64,000 nt of DNA from Ancylobacter crimeensis (GTDB lineage Bacteria > Pseudomonadota > Alphaproteobacteria > Rhizobiales > Xanthobacteraceae), in assembly GCF_023016805.1 (NCBI RefSeq), contig NZ_JALKCH010000015.1, positions 1 through 64,000 of the forward strand, in the 5' to 3' direction. Position numbers and translations under genes: made by a program. The notes under the pieces are model-generated. The model saw only the letters and a list, made by a program, of their open reading frames with translations. It was not told the origin of the DNA and did not search any database. The stretch's first letter is position 1. Every line of letters starts with the position of its first letter. Of the stretch, positions 16,031 through 25,759 are shown one piece after another.

Positions 16031-16950
16031 CCCGGCGCCTTCGCGGCGTGGCGCGCATCCTTGATCAGCGCGCCGATGCGCGCCGCGTCGGTGCGGACGA
16101 TATCGTCTTGATATTTCAGGAGAACGCCGAGCGTGTCGCCGACGAGGGCGGGGTCGAGGGCGGCCGCATCCAGCTCGACGAGGGCAGCGGCCCAGTCCAG
16201 CGTTTCCGCAACGCCCGGGGCCTTGAACAGGTCGGTGTCGCGCAGCGCCTGCACGAAGGCGACGACTTCCCGCGACAGCCGTGCCGGCACGCCGGGACGG
16301 CGGGCGGCGAGGATGGCGAGTTCGCGGGCGGCGTCGGGATAGTCGACCCAGTGATAGAGACAGCGCCGCTTCAGGGCGTCATGTACCTCCCGCGTGCGGT
16401 TGGAGGTCACGATGACGATGGGAGGTCGGGGCGCGCGGATCGTGCCGAGCTCGGGGATCGTCACCTGAAAATCCGAAAGGATTTCAAGGAGAAAGGCCTC
16501 GAACGCCTCGTCGGTGCGGTCGAGCTCGTCGATCAGCAGCACCGGCGGGCCGGCGGGGTCGGGCTCCAGCGCCTCCAGCAGCGGGCGGCGGATGAGGAAG
16601 CGGGAGGAGAAGACGTCCTCCACCAGCCGGTCGCGATCCACCCCTCCAGCGGCTTCCGCAGCGCGGATTGCGACCATCTGCGCGGCGTAGTTCCACTCAT
16701 AGACCGCGCTGGAAAGATCAAGTCCTTCATAGCATTGCAGCCGGATCAAGCGCCGGCGCAGGCCCGCGGCGAGCACCTTGGCAATCTCGGTCTTGCCGAC
16801 ACCGGCCTCGCCTTCCAGGAACAGCGGACGGCCCATCTTCAAAGCGAGGAACACCACCGTCGCCAGCGCCCGGTCGGCAACATAGCCCTGCCCGGCAAGA
16901 AGCTGCCGGGCCTCTTCGATGCTGCCGGGAAGGAGAGCGGTTTCACTCAT
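16027..16950 (-). CDS. coxD: CoxD-type MoxR AAA+ ATPase
   Basis: This 307-residue AAA+ ATPase of the MoxR family has Walker A GEAGVGKT at residues 47-54, Walker B LLIDELDRTDE, sensor 1 IVTSNRTREVHDALKRR, and the small helical lid at the C-terminus. MoxR ATPases pair with VWA proteins as chaperones that insert metals, which fits the overlapping coxE gene. The spacing to coxM upstream is 79 bases, so the gene is probably read from the coxSLM transcript. CoxD works in the cytoplasm on the apo-enzyme in the known case. Confidence 0.9.
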   Translation of the reverse strand: MSETALLPGSIEEARQLLAGQGYVADRALATVVFLALKMGRPLFLEGEAGVGKTEIAKVLAAGLRRRLIRLQCYEGLDLSSAVYEWNYAAQMVAIRAAEAAGGVDRDRLVEDVFSSRFLIRRPLLEALEPDPAGPPVLLIDELDRTDEAFEAFLLEILSDFQVTIPELGTIRAPRPPIVIVTSNRTREVHDALKRRCLYHWVDYPDAARELAILAARRPGVPARLSREVVAFVQALRDTDLFKAPGVAETLDWAAALVELDAAALDPALVGDTLGVLLKYQDDIVRTDAARIGALIKDARHAAKAPG

Positions 16951-17029
16951 GACGGGCCCTTCGGCGGACGCGGATCGCGCGTGACCGATGAGTGCAGTGA
17001 GGTGACCAGTGTGTCCAGCCTTCCTGCCC

Positions 17030-17833
17030 TCACGCGTCCGCCGCAGCTTCCACCGCCCGCCGGGCGATGACGCCGACCAGATGCGCCCGGTATTCGCCGC
17101 TGCCGTGGATGTCCGACACCATGTCGTCGGCCGGCGGGGACATGCCGTCGAGGGTCTTTCCGGCGAAGCGGCGGCGCAGGGCCTGCTCGGCTTCCTGCCA
17201 GCGGAAAACCCCGTTCTGCGAGGCTCCCGTCACCGCCACCCGGATGTCGCTGGTCCGCTTGGCGGCGAATACGCCGACCATGGCAAAACGCGAGGCCGGA
17301 TGGCGGAATTTGACATAGGCCGCCTTCTTCACCGCCGGGAAGGCGATGCGGGTGATGATTTCGCCCGGCTCCAGCGCCGTCTCGAACAGGCCGAGGAAGA
17401 AATCGTCGGCCTCGATCCGCCGCTGGTTGGTGATGATGGTGGCGCCGAGGCCGAGGCAGGCGGCGGGATAGTCGGCGGAGGGGTCGTTATTGGCAACCGA
17501 CCCTCCCAGCGTCCCGCGGTTGCGGACCTGAGGGTCGCCGATCACGGCGGCGAGGTCGGCCAATGCCGGCAACGCCGCCCGGACCACTGGGGATGCGGCG
17601 ACCTCGGCGTGGCGGGTCATGGCGCCGATGGTGAGGGTGCGGCCTGCCAGGCTGATGCCGGACAGGTCCGGCACCGCGCCGAGATCGACGAGGTCGCCCG
17701 GCGCCGCGAGCCGCAGCTTCAGGGTCGGCAGCAGGGTCTGGCCGCCGGCGAGCAGCTTGCCGTCTTCCGCGCTGGCGACGAGCGCGGCGGCGCGGCGGAC
17801 GCTGGAGGGGCGGTGATAGGTGAAGGCGAACAT
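17030..17833 (-). CDS. coxM: FAD-binding medium subunit of CO dehydrogenase-like enzyme
   Basis: This 267-residue flavoprotein subunit passes electrons from the iron-sulfur subunit to the acceptor. Both FAD contact motifs of the family are visible: AGGQTLLP at residues 29-36 and GGSVANNDPSADYP near 110-122. The length is slightly below the typical 285. The gene sits 33 bases after coxL, so the order is S-L-M. That order is characteristic of form II enzymes; true form I CO dehydrogenases are M-S-L. Confidence 0.92.
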   Translation of the reverse strand: MFAFTYHRPSSVRRAAALVASAEDGKLLAGGQTLLPTLKLRLAAPGDLVDLGAVPDLSGISLAGRTLTIGAMTRHAEVAASPVVRAALPALADLAAVIGDPQVRNRGTLGGSVANNDPSADYPAACLGLGATIITNQRRIEADDFFLGLFETALEPGEIITRIAFPAVKKAAYVKFRHPASRFAMVGVFAAKRTSDIRVAVTGASQNGVFRWQEAEQALRRRFAGKTLDGMSPPADDMVSDIHGSGEYRAHLVGVIARRAVEAAADA

Positions 17834-17866
17834 GGATGCGTCTCCTGATCGCTGCGTCGTTGGCGA

Positions 17867-20233
17867 CTATTCGGCGGCGCGGGCGGCGGGGCCGAAGGCG
17901 CGCATCACCTCCCACACGGTGGAGGGCGTCGCCGGCATGGGCACCGCCTCGGTCCCCAGCGCGTCGGTGATGGCGTTGATGACGGCCGGCGGCGCAGCGA
18001 TGGCCCCCGCCTCGCCGCAGCCCTTGATGCCGAGCGGATTGGAGGGGCAGCGGGTCTGCGTGAAGCCCATCTGGAAGCTCGGCAGGTCTTCGGCGCGCGG
18101 CATGGCATAGTCCATGAAAGAGCCGGTCACGAGCTGGCCGTCGCGGTCATAGGACGCCGCCTCCATCAAGGCCTGGCCGACGCCCTGGGCGATGCCGCCA
18201 TGCACCTGGCCCTCGACGATCATCGGGTTGATGACGACGCCGAAATCGTCGACCGCGGTCCAGCTGGCGATGGTGGTCTTGCCGGTCTCCGGGTCGATCT
18301 CGACCTCGCAGATATGGGTGCCGGCCGGGAAGGTGAAATTGACGGGATCGTAGAACGCCCCCTCCTTCAGCCCCGGCTCGATCTCCGAGGTCGGGAATTT
18401 GTGGGCGACATAGGCATTCAGCGCCACCGAGGCGAAGTCGATGGAACGGTCGGTGCCGGCGACGGTGAACTGGCCGTCCCGGAACTCGATGTCGGCGACC
18501 GAGGCCTCCAGCAGATGCGAGGCGATCTTCTTCGCCTTTGCCTCCACCTTGTCGAGCGCCTTCACGATGGCCGACATGCCGACCGCGCCGGAGCGCGAGC
18601 CATAGGTGCCCATGCCGAACTGCACCTTGTCGGTGTCGCCATGGACGACCGTGACCTGCTCGATGGGGATGCCGAGCCGATCCGAAACGAGCTGGGCGAA
18701 GGTGGTTTCATGCCCCTGTCCGTGGCTGTGCGAGCCGGTGAGGATCTCGACATTGCCGGTGGGATTGACCCGCACCTCGGCGCTTTCCCACAACCCGACA
18801 CCGGCGCCGAGCGAACCGACCGCCTGCGAGGGCGCGATCCCGCACGCCTCGATGTAGCAGGAATAGCCGAGCCCGCGGAGCTTGCCCTGGCGCGCCGAGT
18901 GCCGGCGGCGGCGGCCGAAGCCTTTCACGTCGGCGATCTTCATCGCCTTGTCGAGCGAGGCGCGGTAGTCGCCGGTGTCATAAGCCATGATGACCGGGGT
19001 CTGGTGCGGGAACTTGCGCACGAAATTGCGTTTGCGGAAATCGGCCGGGTCGACGCCGAGCTCACGCGCCGCGACCTCCATCAGCCTCTCGATCACGAAG
19101 GTCGCTTCCGGCCGCCCGGCGCCGCGATAGGCGTCCACCGGCGCAGTGGTGGTGTAGACCGCCTCCACCGCCGCATGGATGGCCGGGATGTCGTATTGGC
19201 CGGACAGCAGGGGGGCATAGAGATAGGTCGGGATCGAGGAGGCGAAGGTGGAGAGATAGGCGCCCATATTGGCGCGGGTCTTCACCCGCAGCCCGAGGAT
19301 CTTTCCACGCTCGTCCATCGCCAGCTCGGCGGTGGTGATGTGGTCGCGGCCATGGGCATCGGACAGGAAGGCCTCCGAGCGGTCGCCGGTCCATTTCACC
19401 GGCCGCCCCACCCGCTTCGAGGCCCAGGCGCAGACCGTCTCCTCGGCATAGATGAAGATCTTCGAGCCGAAGCCGCCGCCGACATCCGGTGCGATGACCC
19501 GCAGCTTGTGCTCGGGCGCGATGCCGACAAACGCGGAGAGCACGAGGCGGGCGACATGCGGGTTCTGGCTGGTGGTCCAGAGCGTGTAGGCGTCGTTGCC
19601 GGAATCATATTCGCCGATGGCGGCTCGCGGCTCCATCGCATTGGGAATCAGCCGGTTGTTGACGATCTCCAGCGTCGTCACATGACGTGCCTCGGCGAAG
19701 GCCCGCTCGGTGGCGGCGGCGTCGCCGAGATGCCATTCGAAGGCGAGATTGCCGGGGATCTCGTCATGCACCAGCGTGGCGGAGTCGGTCGCGCCGGCAA
19801 GCTCGGCCACCGCCGGCAGCACGTCATAATCCACCGCAATGGCAGCCGCAGCGTCCTTGGCCTGGTCGAGCTGCTCGGCGATGACGACGGCGACATGGTC
19901 GCCGACATAGCGAACCTTCTCCTTCGCCAGCGCGGGGTGGGAGCCCATCTTCATCGGCTGGCCGTGGATGTCGTGGATCATCCAGCCGCAGATGAGGTCG
20001 CCGAGCTTGTCCTCCGCCAACTCCTTGCCGGTGAGGATGGCGACCACGCCGGGCATTGCGAGCGCCTCCGCGGTGTCGATCGAGCGGATGCGGGCGTGGG
20101 CGTGAGGGGAGCGCAGGAAATAGGCATGGGCCTGGCGGGGCCGGAAGATGTCGTCGGTGTACTGGCCCTTGCCGGTGATGAAGCGGTGGTCTTCCTTGCG
20201 GCGCACCGCCTCGCCGATCCTGGTGACGGTCAT
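17867..20233 (-). CDS. coxL: Molybdenum large subunit, form II CO dehydrogenase-like
   Basis: This 788-residue catalytic subunit belongs to the xanthine oxidase family and binds molybdopterin cytosine dinucleotide. The active-site loop reads AYRGAGR around residues 366-372. This is the form II signature; form I enzymes with proven CO oxidation carry a Cys-Ser-Phe-Arg variant that holds copper. The catalytic glutamate is present in KGCGEAG near residue 740, and a molybdopterin segment ([11 protein letters not shown]) is visible. The start ATG 20233 has GGGAGG 8 bases upstream. The real substrate is open: CO, a heterocycle or an aldehyde are possible. Confidence 0.92.
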   Translation of the reverse strand: MTVTRIGEAVRRKEDHRFITGKGQYTDDIFRPRQAHAYFLRSPHAHARIRSIDTAEALAMPGVVAILTGKELAEDKLGDLICGWMIHDIHGQPMKMGSHPALAKEKVRYVGDHVAVVIAEQLDQAKDAAAAIAVDYDVLPAVAELAGATDSATLVHDEIPGNLAFEWHLGDAAATERAFAEARHVTTLEIVNNRLIPNAMEPRAAIGEYDSGNDAYTLWTTSQNPHVARLVLSAFVGIAPEHKLRVIAPDVGGGFGSKIFIYAEETVCAWASKRVGRPVKWTGDRSEAFLSDAHGRDHITTAELAMDERGKILGLRVKTRANMGAYLSTFASSIPTYLYAPLLSGQYDIPAIHAAVEAVYTTTAPVDAYRGAGRPEATFVIERLMEVAARELGVDPADFRKRNFVRKFPHQTPVIMAYDTGDYRASLDKAMKIADVKGFGRRRRHSARQGKLRGLGYSCYIEACGIAPSQAVGSLGAGVGLWESAEVRVNPTGNVEILTGSHSHGQGHETTFAQLVSDRLGIPIEQVTVVHGDTDKVQFGMGTYGSRSGAVGMSAIVKALDKVEAKAKKIASHLLEASVADIEFRDGQFTVAGTDRSIDFASVALNAYVAHKFPTSEIEPGLKEGAFYDPVNFTFPAGTHICEVEIDPETGKTTIASWTAVDDFGVVINPMIVEGQVHGGIAQGVGQALMEAASYDRDGQLVTGSFMDYAMPRAEDLPSFQMGFTQTRCPSNPLGIKGCGEAGAIAAPPAVINAITDALGTEAVPMPATPSTVWEVMRAFGPAARAAE

Positions 20234-20328
20234 TGGCGTTCCTCCCGGCCCGTGGCCGGCCCCGGCCGCTTGGCGGGCCGGCATGATGGACGGATGATGC
20301 TGCGAGCGGGTGCTCTTGGTGGAAGGCG

Positions 20329-20850
20329 CTATTCCGCCGCGGTTCGCAGGCCCGTGCTTCCGGTTCCGCCTGCGCCCATGGCCGGCGCCATGGCGCGTGC
20401 GCCCTCGGCCACCGCCTTCACGATGTTATGGTAGCCCGTGCACCGGCAGATATTGCCGTCGAGCTCGTGGCGGATCAGCGTCTCGCTCAGTTCATTGCCG
20501 TGCCGGTGGACGATATCGACCGCCGCCATGATCATGCCCGGCGTGCAGAAGCCGCATTGCAGGCCGTGATGCTCGCGGAACGCCTCCTGCATCGGGTGCA
20601 GCAGGCCCGGCGCCCCCAGCCCCTCTATGGTGGTGACGGCGCAGCCTTCCGCCTGAAGCGCCAGCACCGTGCAGGACTTCACCGCATCGCCGTCCAGATG
20701 GACGGTGCAGGCGCCGCATTGGCTGGTGTCGCAGCCGACATGGGTGCCGGTGAGCATCAGGTTCTCGCGCAGGAACTGTACGAGCAGCGTTCGCGGGTCG
20801 ATGTCGGCACTGGCCGTGCGGCCATTGACCGTCATGGTGACGATGGGCAT
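20329..20850 (-). CDS. coxS: [2Fe-2S] small subunit of CO dehydrogenase-like enzyme
   Basis: This 173-residue subunit carries two [2Fe-2S] clusters. The ferredoxin-like cluster is held by Cys40, 45, 48 and 60. The second, helical-bundle cluster is held by Cys99, 102, 135 and 137 (CGFC and CRC). All eight ligands are present. An Ala/Gly-rich C-terminal tail extends about 15 residues beyond the usual end. It starts the S-L-M set; the 305-base space upstream suggests that a promoter for the structural genes lies there. Confidence 0.94.
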   Translation of the reverse strand: MPIVTMTVNGRTASADIDPRTLLVQFLRENLMLTGTHVGCDTSQCGACTVHLDGDAVKSCTVLALQAEGCAVTTIEGLGAPGLLHPMQEAFREHHGLQCGFCTPGMIMAAVDIVHRHGNELSETLIRHELDGNICRCTGYHNIVKAVAEGARAMAPAMGAGGTGSTGLRTAAE

Positions 20851-21155
20851 CGCTTCCTCCTGGACGGGGTCCGTTTCCGACCCTCATTCCGGACGCCCGC
20901 ACAGGCGGTACGCCCGCCAGCCGGGCACTGGCTGATGCCCGACTTTTATTATTCTTCCAGTTTGAAGCTCGTTTTCTATGGCGGTCAAGCATGACTCAGC
21001 CATATGGGCCGGGTTTTAGCCGTTTTTGCTGAGCGAATGCCTGTGCTGCGACGCCGAACACTTGGATCGCACCCGCAGCAACACATAAGAACGCGCCGCG
21101 ACGCAAGGTCAGAGCGCGCGGCTCTCTTGCAGGATCGGGACGACACAGCCTGCGT
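20851..21155. other. coxS-coxG intergenic region
   Basis: No gene is seen in these 305 bases. On the minus strand it contains a locally AT-rich patch (about 20938-20985) upstream of coxS with a TTGACC hexamer near 20990. I found no -10 box at correct spacing, so a promoter is suggested only by position and composition. No strong terminator hairpin follows coxG. Confidence 0.4.
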
Positions 21156-21617
21156 TCAGGCGGCCGCGGCCTTTTCGTTCATGGCCTTGGCGAAGGCTTC
21201 GAAGAACTGGTCCGCCAGCTTCTTGGCGCTGCCGGCGACGAGACGCTGGCCGAGTTGGGCGAGCTTGCCGCCGATCTGCGCATCCACGGAATAATGCAGG
21301 GTTGTGCCGCCCTCAACCGGCTCCAGCCGCACCAGCGCGCCTCCCTTGGCGAAGCCCGCAATGCCGCCGTCGCCCTGCCCCGAAATGCGGTAGCCGGCGG
21401 GCGGATCGAGATCGGAAAGCTCCACCGTGCCCTTGAAGCGCGCCTTCACCGGGCCGATCTTGGCGACCGCCGAGGCGCGGAAGCCGGTGTCGGAGGTCTT
21501 CTCCAGCTCCTCGCAGCCCGGAATGCACTGCTTGAGCACGTCCGGATCGTTGAGCGCCGCCCAGACGACCTCCCGCGGCACCGGCAGCTCATAGGATCCC
21601 GTCAGTTCCAGAGCCAT
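21156..21617 (-). CDS. coxG: CoxG-like SRPBCC protein
   Basis: This 153-residue protein of the CoxG family (SRPBCC fold) shows the start pattern SYELPVPREVVWAALNDP and the hallmark segment CIPGCEELE. Later come a Gly-rich hairpin region and a C-terminal amphipathic helix ending in Ala/Lys. In Oligotropha CoxG tethers the enzyme to the membrane, and homologues occur with many molybdenum hydroxylases. The start at ATG 21617 has GGAGGGGGAG upstream; an in-frame upstream codon adds only an Arg-rich stretch. It is the first gene of the leftward cluster, 305 bases before coxS. Confidence 0.88.
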   Translation of the reverse strand: MALELTGSYELPVPREVVWAALNDPDVLKQCIPGCEELEKTSDTGFRASAVAKIGPVKARFKGTVELSDLDPPAGYRISGQGDGGIAGFAKGGALVRLEPVEGGTTLHYSVDAQIGGKLAQLGQRLVAGSAKKLADQFFEAFAKAMNEKAAAA

Positions 21618-21828
21618 CGCCGTACTCCCCCTCCTGTGTCGTTGGCGCACAGTGTAAAACCGTTTCCGCTAGGACGAAATCGGATCGTCGATAGGAAATC
21701 GCTCTCGATTCAACGCCTTGGCGCATGTTTCGATCACCAGCGCCGATCAATCGCCTCTTGACCGCCCCGCCCCCGCCCCGCGATACCGGGCCAAGGCGCG
21801 CCATCGGGAGGCGCCGGCGGGAGCGTGC

Positions 21829-23007
21829 ATGTCGGGCGTCGACGTTGTGGTGATCGGGGCCGGCGCCGCCGGCATGATGTGCGCGATCGAGGCGGGCCGG
21901 CGCGGCCGGCGCGTCGTCGTCATCGACCATGCCGCCGTGCCGGGCGAGAAGATCCGCATTTCCGGCGGCGGGCGCTGCAACTTCACCAATATCCACGCCG
22001 GTCCGAAGAACTACCTCTCCGCCAACCCGTCCTTCTGCATCTCCGCGCTGAAGCGCTACACCCCGCGCGATTTTCTCGCCCTCGTCGAGCGCCACGGCAT
22101 CGCCTGGCACGAGAAGACGCTCGGCCAGCTCTTCTGCGACGGCTCGGCCCGGCAGGTGGTGGAGATGCTCCGCGCCGGGATGCAGGACGCGGGCGTCGAG
22201 CTACGGCTCGGAACCTCCGTCGATTCCGTGGAGCGCGGAGCGGACGGATTCCGCGTCGCCGTCGGCCGCGACACGATCGCCTGCCGCTCGCTGGTGGTGG
22301 CGAGCGGGGGCAAGTCGATCCCCAAGATGGGCGCCACCTCCTTCGGCTACCAGCTCGCGGAGCATTTCGGCCTGCCGCTGGTGCCGACCCGGCCGGGGCT
22401 GGTGCCGTTCACGCTGGACGAAGCCGCCCTCGCCCGCTTCGCCCCGCTCGCCGGGGTCGGCCTCGACTGCATCGCCGCGCACGGCCGCACGCGCTTCGCC
22501 GAGGCGATGCTCTTCACCCATCGCGGCCTCAGCGGGCCGGCGATGCTGCAGATCTCCTCCTATTGGCGCGAGGGCGAGGAGATCGCGATCGACATGGCGC
22601 CCGGGCAGGATGTGTTCGCGGCGCTGCGCGCGGCACGGGCTGGCCATGGCCGGCAATCGCTCGCGACCGCGCTTTCAACGCTGCTGCCGAAGCGGCTCGC
22701 CCAGATGCTCGGCGAGGAACATGGCGGCGGACGCAACCTCGCCGACCTCGGCGACGCCGCGCTGCGCAAGGTGAGCGCGGCGATCGGCGACTGGCGGCTG
22801 CGCCCGCTCGGCACCGAAGGCTACCGCACCGCGGAGGTGACGCTGGGCGGGGTCGACACCGGGGCCCTCGATTCGCGCACCATGGAATGCCGCACGGTGC
22901 CGGGGCTCTATTTCATCGGCGAGGTGGTGGATGTCACCGGCTGGCTCGGCGGCTACAATTTCCAGTGGGCCTGGGCCTCCGGCTGGAGCGCCGGGCAGGT
23001 TTGCTGA
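21829..23007 (+). CDS. HI0933/BaiN-family flavoprotein
   Basis: This 392-residue FAD-dependent oxidoreductase has the dinucleotide-binding motif GAGAAG (residues 9-14), the family-specific segment KIRISGGGRCNFTN near residue 44, and the C-terminal FAD motif TGWLGGYNFQWAWASG. These are hallmarks of the HI0933-like/BaiN group, whose substrates are mostly unknown. The start at ATG 21829 has GGGAG 5 bases before it. The gene is divergent from coxG, and whether it relates to that cluster is unclear. It is a single gene; the AT-rich region beyond separates it from the liv operon. Confidence 0.88.
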   Translation: MSGVDVVVIGAGAAGMMCAIEAGRRGRRVVVIDHAAVPGEKIRISGGGRCNFTNIHAGPKNYLSANPSFCISALKRYTPRDFLALVERHGIAWHEKTLGQLFCDGSARQVVEMLRAGMQDAGVELRLGTSVDSVERGADGFRVAVGRDTIACRSLVVASGGKSIPKMGATSFGYQLAEHFGLPLVPTRPGLVPFTLDEAALARFAPLAGVGLDCIAAHGRTRFAEAMLFTHRGLSGPAMLQISSYWREGEEIAIDMAPGQDVFAALRAARAGHGRQSLATALSTLLPKRLAQMLGEEHGGGRNLADLGDAALRKVSAAIGDWRLRPLGTEGYRTAEVTLGGVDTGALDSRTMECRTVPGLYFIGEVVDVTGWLGGYNFQWAWASGWSAGQVC

Positions 23008-23385
23008 ATGGTTTCCCTGCCAAACCCTTCCGCATGCGGGCGACGGAAGCAGGGCGGGCGTCGAATCACGACGCGCAGGTTGTGGCCGCCTCGCAACAGC
23101 ACGCCACGACACGCGAGCGCCCCGCCAAGCAGCAGCTAAAAATCACTTAACATATTGTAAAATAAAAGAAATTTAAAAATTTCGAAATTAATTGGAACGC
23201 TACTATCACGAGTTTCGATGGATTGCATTTCGCCTTTCGATCGAATTGTCTCGGGCGCGGCGCCACGCTAAGAATAGCCTATCTCGCACACGGCGCGGGC
23301 ACGGGCATATAATGGGCAAGAACCCACATCCGCTGCCCGCCAACACCGGCGGCAACGCCTCCGCTGAGGGGAGCGGACTGGTCAT
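23008..23385. other. Region upstream of the liv operon
   Basis: This 378-base region has no supported gene. It contains the most AT-rich patch I noticed in the window (about 23135-23195, with AAATTTAAAAATTTCGAAATT-like sequence), then a GC-rich leader of about 100 bases before livH. Candidate promoters are described separately. No terminator hairpin for the flavoprotein gene is clear. Confidence 0.5.
23246..23313 (+). promoter_or_regulatory. Candidate promoters for the liv operon
   Basis: Two possible -10 elements are visible. TTGTCT at 23246-23251 is 17 bases before TAAGAA at 23269-23274. A consensus TATAAT at 23308-23313 has only a weak -35 (around CGCACA, 23285-23290). Either could start a transcript 70-110 bases before livH. 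The AT-rich patch upstream could act as an UP-like element or regulator site. Confidence 0.35.
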
Positions 23386-24303
23386 ATGGACATTTTCGTT
23401 CAGCAGCTCATCAACGGGCTGACGCTGGGCTCGATCTACGGGCTCATCGCAATCGGCTACACCATGGTCTTCGGCATCATCGGCATGGTGAACTTCGCCC
23501 ATGGCGACGTTTTCATGGTGTCGGCCTTCATCGCGCTCATCTGCTTCCTGCTGGTGACGACGGTCTTCGGCATCACCTCGATCTTCCTGGCGCTGGCCAT
23601 CGTGCTGGTCGTGGCGATGTTCTTCACGTCGCTGACCAACTGGGCGATCGAGCGGGTGGCCTACCGGCCGCTGCGCGGCTCCTTCCGCCTCGCCCCGATG
23701 ATCTCGGCGATCGGCATGTCGATCCTGCTGTCGAACTTCGTCCAGGTCGCGCAGGGCCCGCGCAACAAGCCGGTGCCGCCGATGGTGACCGACGTCATCG
23801 TGCTGATGGAGAACGACGGCTACCAGGTCACGCTGGCCTGGAAGCAGATCATCATCATGGTGCTGACCGCGGTTCTGCTCGGCGGCTTCTGGTACCTGGT
23901 GCAGAAGACCTCGCTCGGCCGCGCCCAGCGCGCGGTGGAGCAGGACCGCAAGATGGCGGCGCTGCTCGGCATCAATGTCGATCACACCATCTCGCTGACC
24001 TTCGTCATCGGCGCCGCCCTCGCCGCCGTCGCCGGCGTGATGTACCTGATGTATTACGGCGTCGCGAACTTCGCCGACGGCTTCGTGCCCGGCGTGAAGG
24101 CCTTCACCGCCGCAGTGCTCGGCGGCATCGGCTCCCTGCCCGGTGCGGTGCTCGGCGGGCTGCTGATCGGCCTGATCGAGGTGTTCTGGTCGGCCTATTT
24201 CTCGATCGAGTACAAGGACGTCGCCGCCTTCTCGATCCTCGCCATCACCCTGATCTTCCTGCCGCAGGGCCTGCTGGGCCGGCCGGAAGTCGAGAAGGTC
24301 TGA
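23386..24303 (+). CDS. livH: Branched-chain amino acid ABC permease LivH
   Basis: This 305-residue inner-membrane permease of the HAAT family imports branched-chain amino acids or similar amides. It has about eight helices and the N-terminal signature [20 protein letters not shown]. The coupling region [20 protein letters not shown] contacts the ATPases. GAGGGGAG lies before ATG 23386. It opens the operon livH-livM-livG-livF-DUF6867-livK. The substrate cannot be read from sequence; urea or short amides are possible in relatives. Confidence 0.93.
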   Translation: MDIFVQQLINGLTLGSIYGLIAIGYTMVFGIIGMVNFAHGDVFMVSAFIALICFLLVTTVFGITSIFLALAIVLVVAMFFTSLTNWAIERVAYRPLRGSFRLAPMISAIGMSILLSNFVQVAQGPRNKPVPPMVTDVIVLMENDGYQVTLAWKQIIIMVLTAVLLGGFWYLVQKTSLGRAQRAVEQDRKMAALLGINVDHTISLTFVIGAALAAVAGVMYLMYYGVANFADGFVPGVKAFTAAVLGGIGSLPGAVLGGLLIGLIEVFWSAYFSIEYKDVAAFSILAITLIFLPQGLLGRPEVEKV

Positions 24304-24310
24304 GGGCGCC

Positions 24311-25759
24311 ATGGCTACGGGAATAGCCGACAGCGCCGCGGGCGCGCCGGCCGGGCAGAACGTCCTTGGCGATGCGCTGAAGGACGCCTTCTTCGCCGGC
24401 CTCATCACCCTCGGCCTGATCGGGCCGCTGGTGGGCTTCCAGACGGTCGCGATCGACACCGGGGCGGGCAGCGTGCTCGGCCTCGCCTACCGGCCGGTCA
24501 CGGTCGCCATCATGGTGGGCATCGTCTTCATCGGGCGGCTCATCCTCAACCTCACCATCTGGTCGCCGAACCGGGTCGCGAAGACCCGCTCCGGCCCGAC
24601 CGTGTTCGACCGGATCGGCACCGCGGCCGGCCCGGCGGTGAAGCCGCTCCTGCTGGCCTTCGCCATCGGCTTCCCCTTCCTCGCGACGCTCATGATGGGC
24701 GGGATGACGCAGGCGCGATACCTGCTCGACGTCGGCATCCTCATCCTCACCTATGTTATGCTGGGCTGGGGCCTGAACATCGTGGTGGGCCTCGCCGGCC
24801 TGCTCGACCTCGGCTATGTCGCCTTCTACGCGGTGGGAGCCTACACCTACGCACTGCTCGCCACCTCCGAGCCGGTGACGCATTTCTTCGGCGGCCTGCT
24901 CGGCGAGACCTTCTGGGCGAACTGGGCGTTCTGGATCTGCCTGCCGGTGGCCGGCCTGTTCGCCGGGCTGTGGGGCATGATCCTCGGCTTTCCGGTGCTG
25001 CGCCTGCGCGGCGACTACCTCGCCATCGTGACGCTGGCCTTCGGCGAGATCATCCGCCTCGTCCTCATCAACTGGGTGGACTTCACCGGCGGCGGCGCGG
25101 GCATCGCCTCCATTCCGCGCGCGACCTTCTTCGGCATCCCCTTTACCGCCGGCGAGGACGGATTCGCGGCGCGGTTCGGGCTGGAATTCAGCCCGATGCA
25201 CCGCATCATCTTCCTCTATTTCGTCATCCTGGCGCTGGCCCTGATCACCGCCTTCGCGACGGTTCGGCTGCGCAAGCTGCCGGTCGGGCGGGCATGGGAA
25301 GCGCTGCGCGAGGATGAGATCGCCTGCCGCTCGCTCGGCATCAACACCACCAACGTCAAGCTCTCGGCCTTCGCCACGGGCGCGATGTTCGGCGGCTTCG
25401 CCGGCTGCTTCTTCGCGGTGCGCGCCGGCTTCGTGAGCCCGGAGAGCTTCACCTTCGACATCTCGGCGATGATCCTGGCCATCGTGGTGCTCGGCGGCAT
25501 GGGCTCGCAGATCGGCGTCGCGGTCGCGGCGGCGGTGATGATGGGCGGCATGGAAGCTCTGCGTAACCTCGACTTCCTCAAGCAGGTCTTCGGGCAGGAT
25601 TTCGATCCCGCGCTCTACCGCATGCTCATCTTCGGCTTCGCCATGGTGTCGATCATGGTGTGGAAGCCGCGCGGCCTCGTCTCCACCCGCGAGCCGACCA
25701 TCTTCCTGAAGGAACGCAAAGCCGTGTCCGGCGATCTCGTGAAGGAGGGGCACGGCTGA
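24311..25759 (+). CDS. livM: Branched-chain amino acid ABC permease LivM
   Basis: This 482-residue partner permease of LivH is longer than common LivM proteins of about 320-420 residues. The extra N-terminal 130 residues contain additional hydrophobic segments, as in other alphaproteobacterial and enteric LivM. The core shows [20 protein letters not shown], the conserved first helix of the domain, and the coupling segment [19 protein letters not shown]. It begins 7 bases after livH and shares one base with the livG start (TGATG). Confidence 0.92.
   Translation: MATGIADSAAGAPAGQNVLGDALKDAFFAGLITLGLIGPLVGFQTVAIDTGAGSVLGLAYRPVTVAIMVGIVFIGRLILNLTIWSPNRVAKTRSGPTVFDRIGTAAGPAVKPLLLAFAIGFPFLATLMMGGMTQARYLLDVGILILTYVMLGWGLNIVVGLAGLLDLGYVAFYAVGAYTYALLATSEPVTHFFGGLLGETFWANWAFWICLPVAGLFAGLWGMILGFPVLRLRGDYLAIVTLAFGEIIRLVLINWVDFTGGGAGIASIPRATFFGIPFTAGEDGFAARFGLEFSPMHRIIFLYFVILALALITAFATVRLRKLPVGRAWEALREDEIACRSLGINTTNVKLSAFATGAMFGGFAGCFFAVRAGFVSPESFTFDISAMILAIVVLGGMGSQIGVAVAAAVMMGGMEALRNLDFLKQVFGQDFDPALYRMLIFGFAMVSIMVWKPRGLVSTREPTIFLKERKAVSGDLVKEGHG

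Noticed and set aside
18200-20434. A plus-strand open frame of about 740 codons opposite coxL
   Set aside because: CoxL motifs on the minus strand are intact; the antisense frame is a codon-bias shadow.
20968-20992. Sigma-54-type promoter upstream of coxS
   Set aside because: A TGGC and TGC pair is visible on the minus strand, but the spacing between GG and GC is 9 bases instead of 10.
21100-21155. Terminator after coxG
   Set aside because: Only a 5-bp stem (AGAGC/GCTCT) without a T-run was found.
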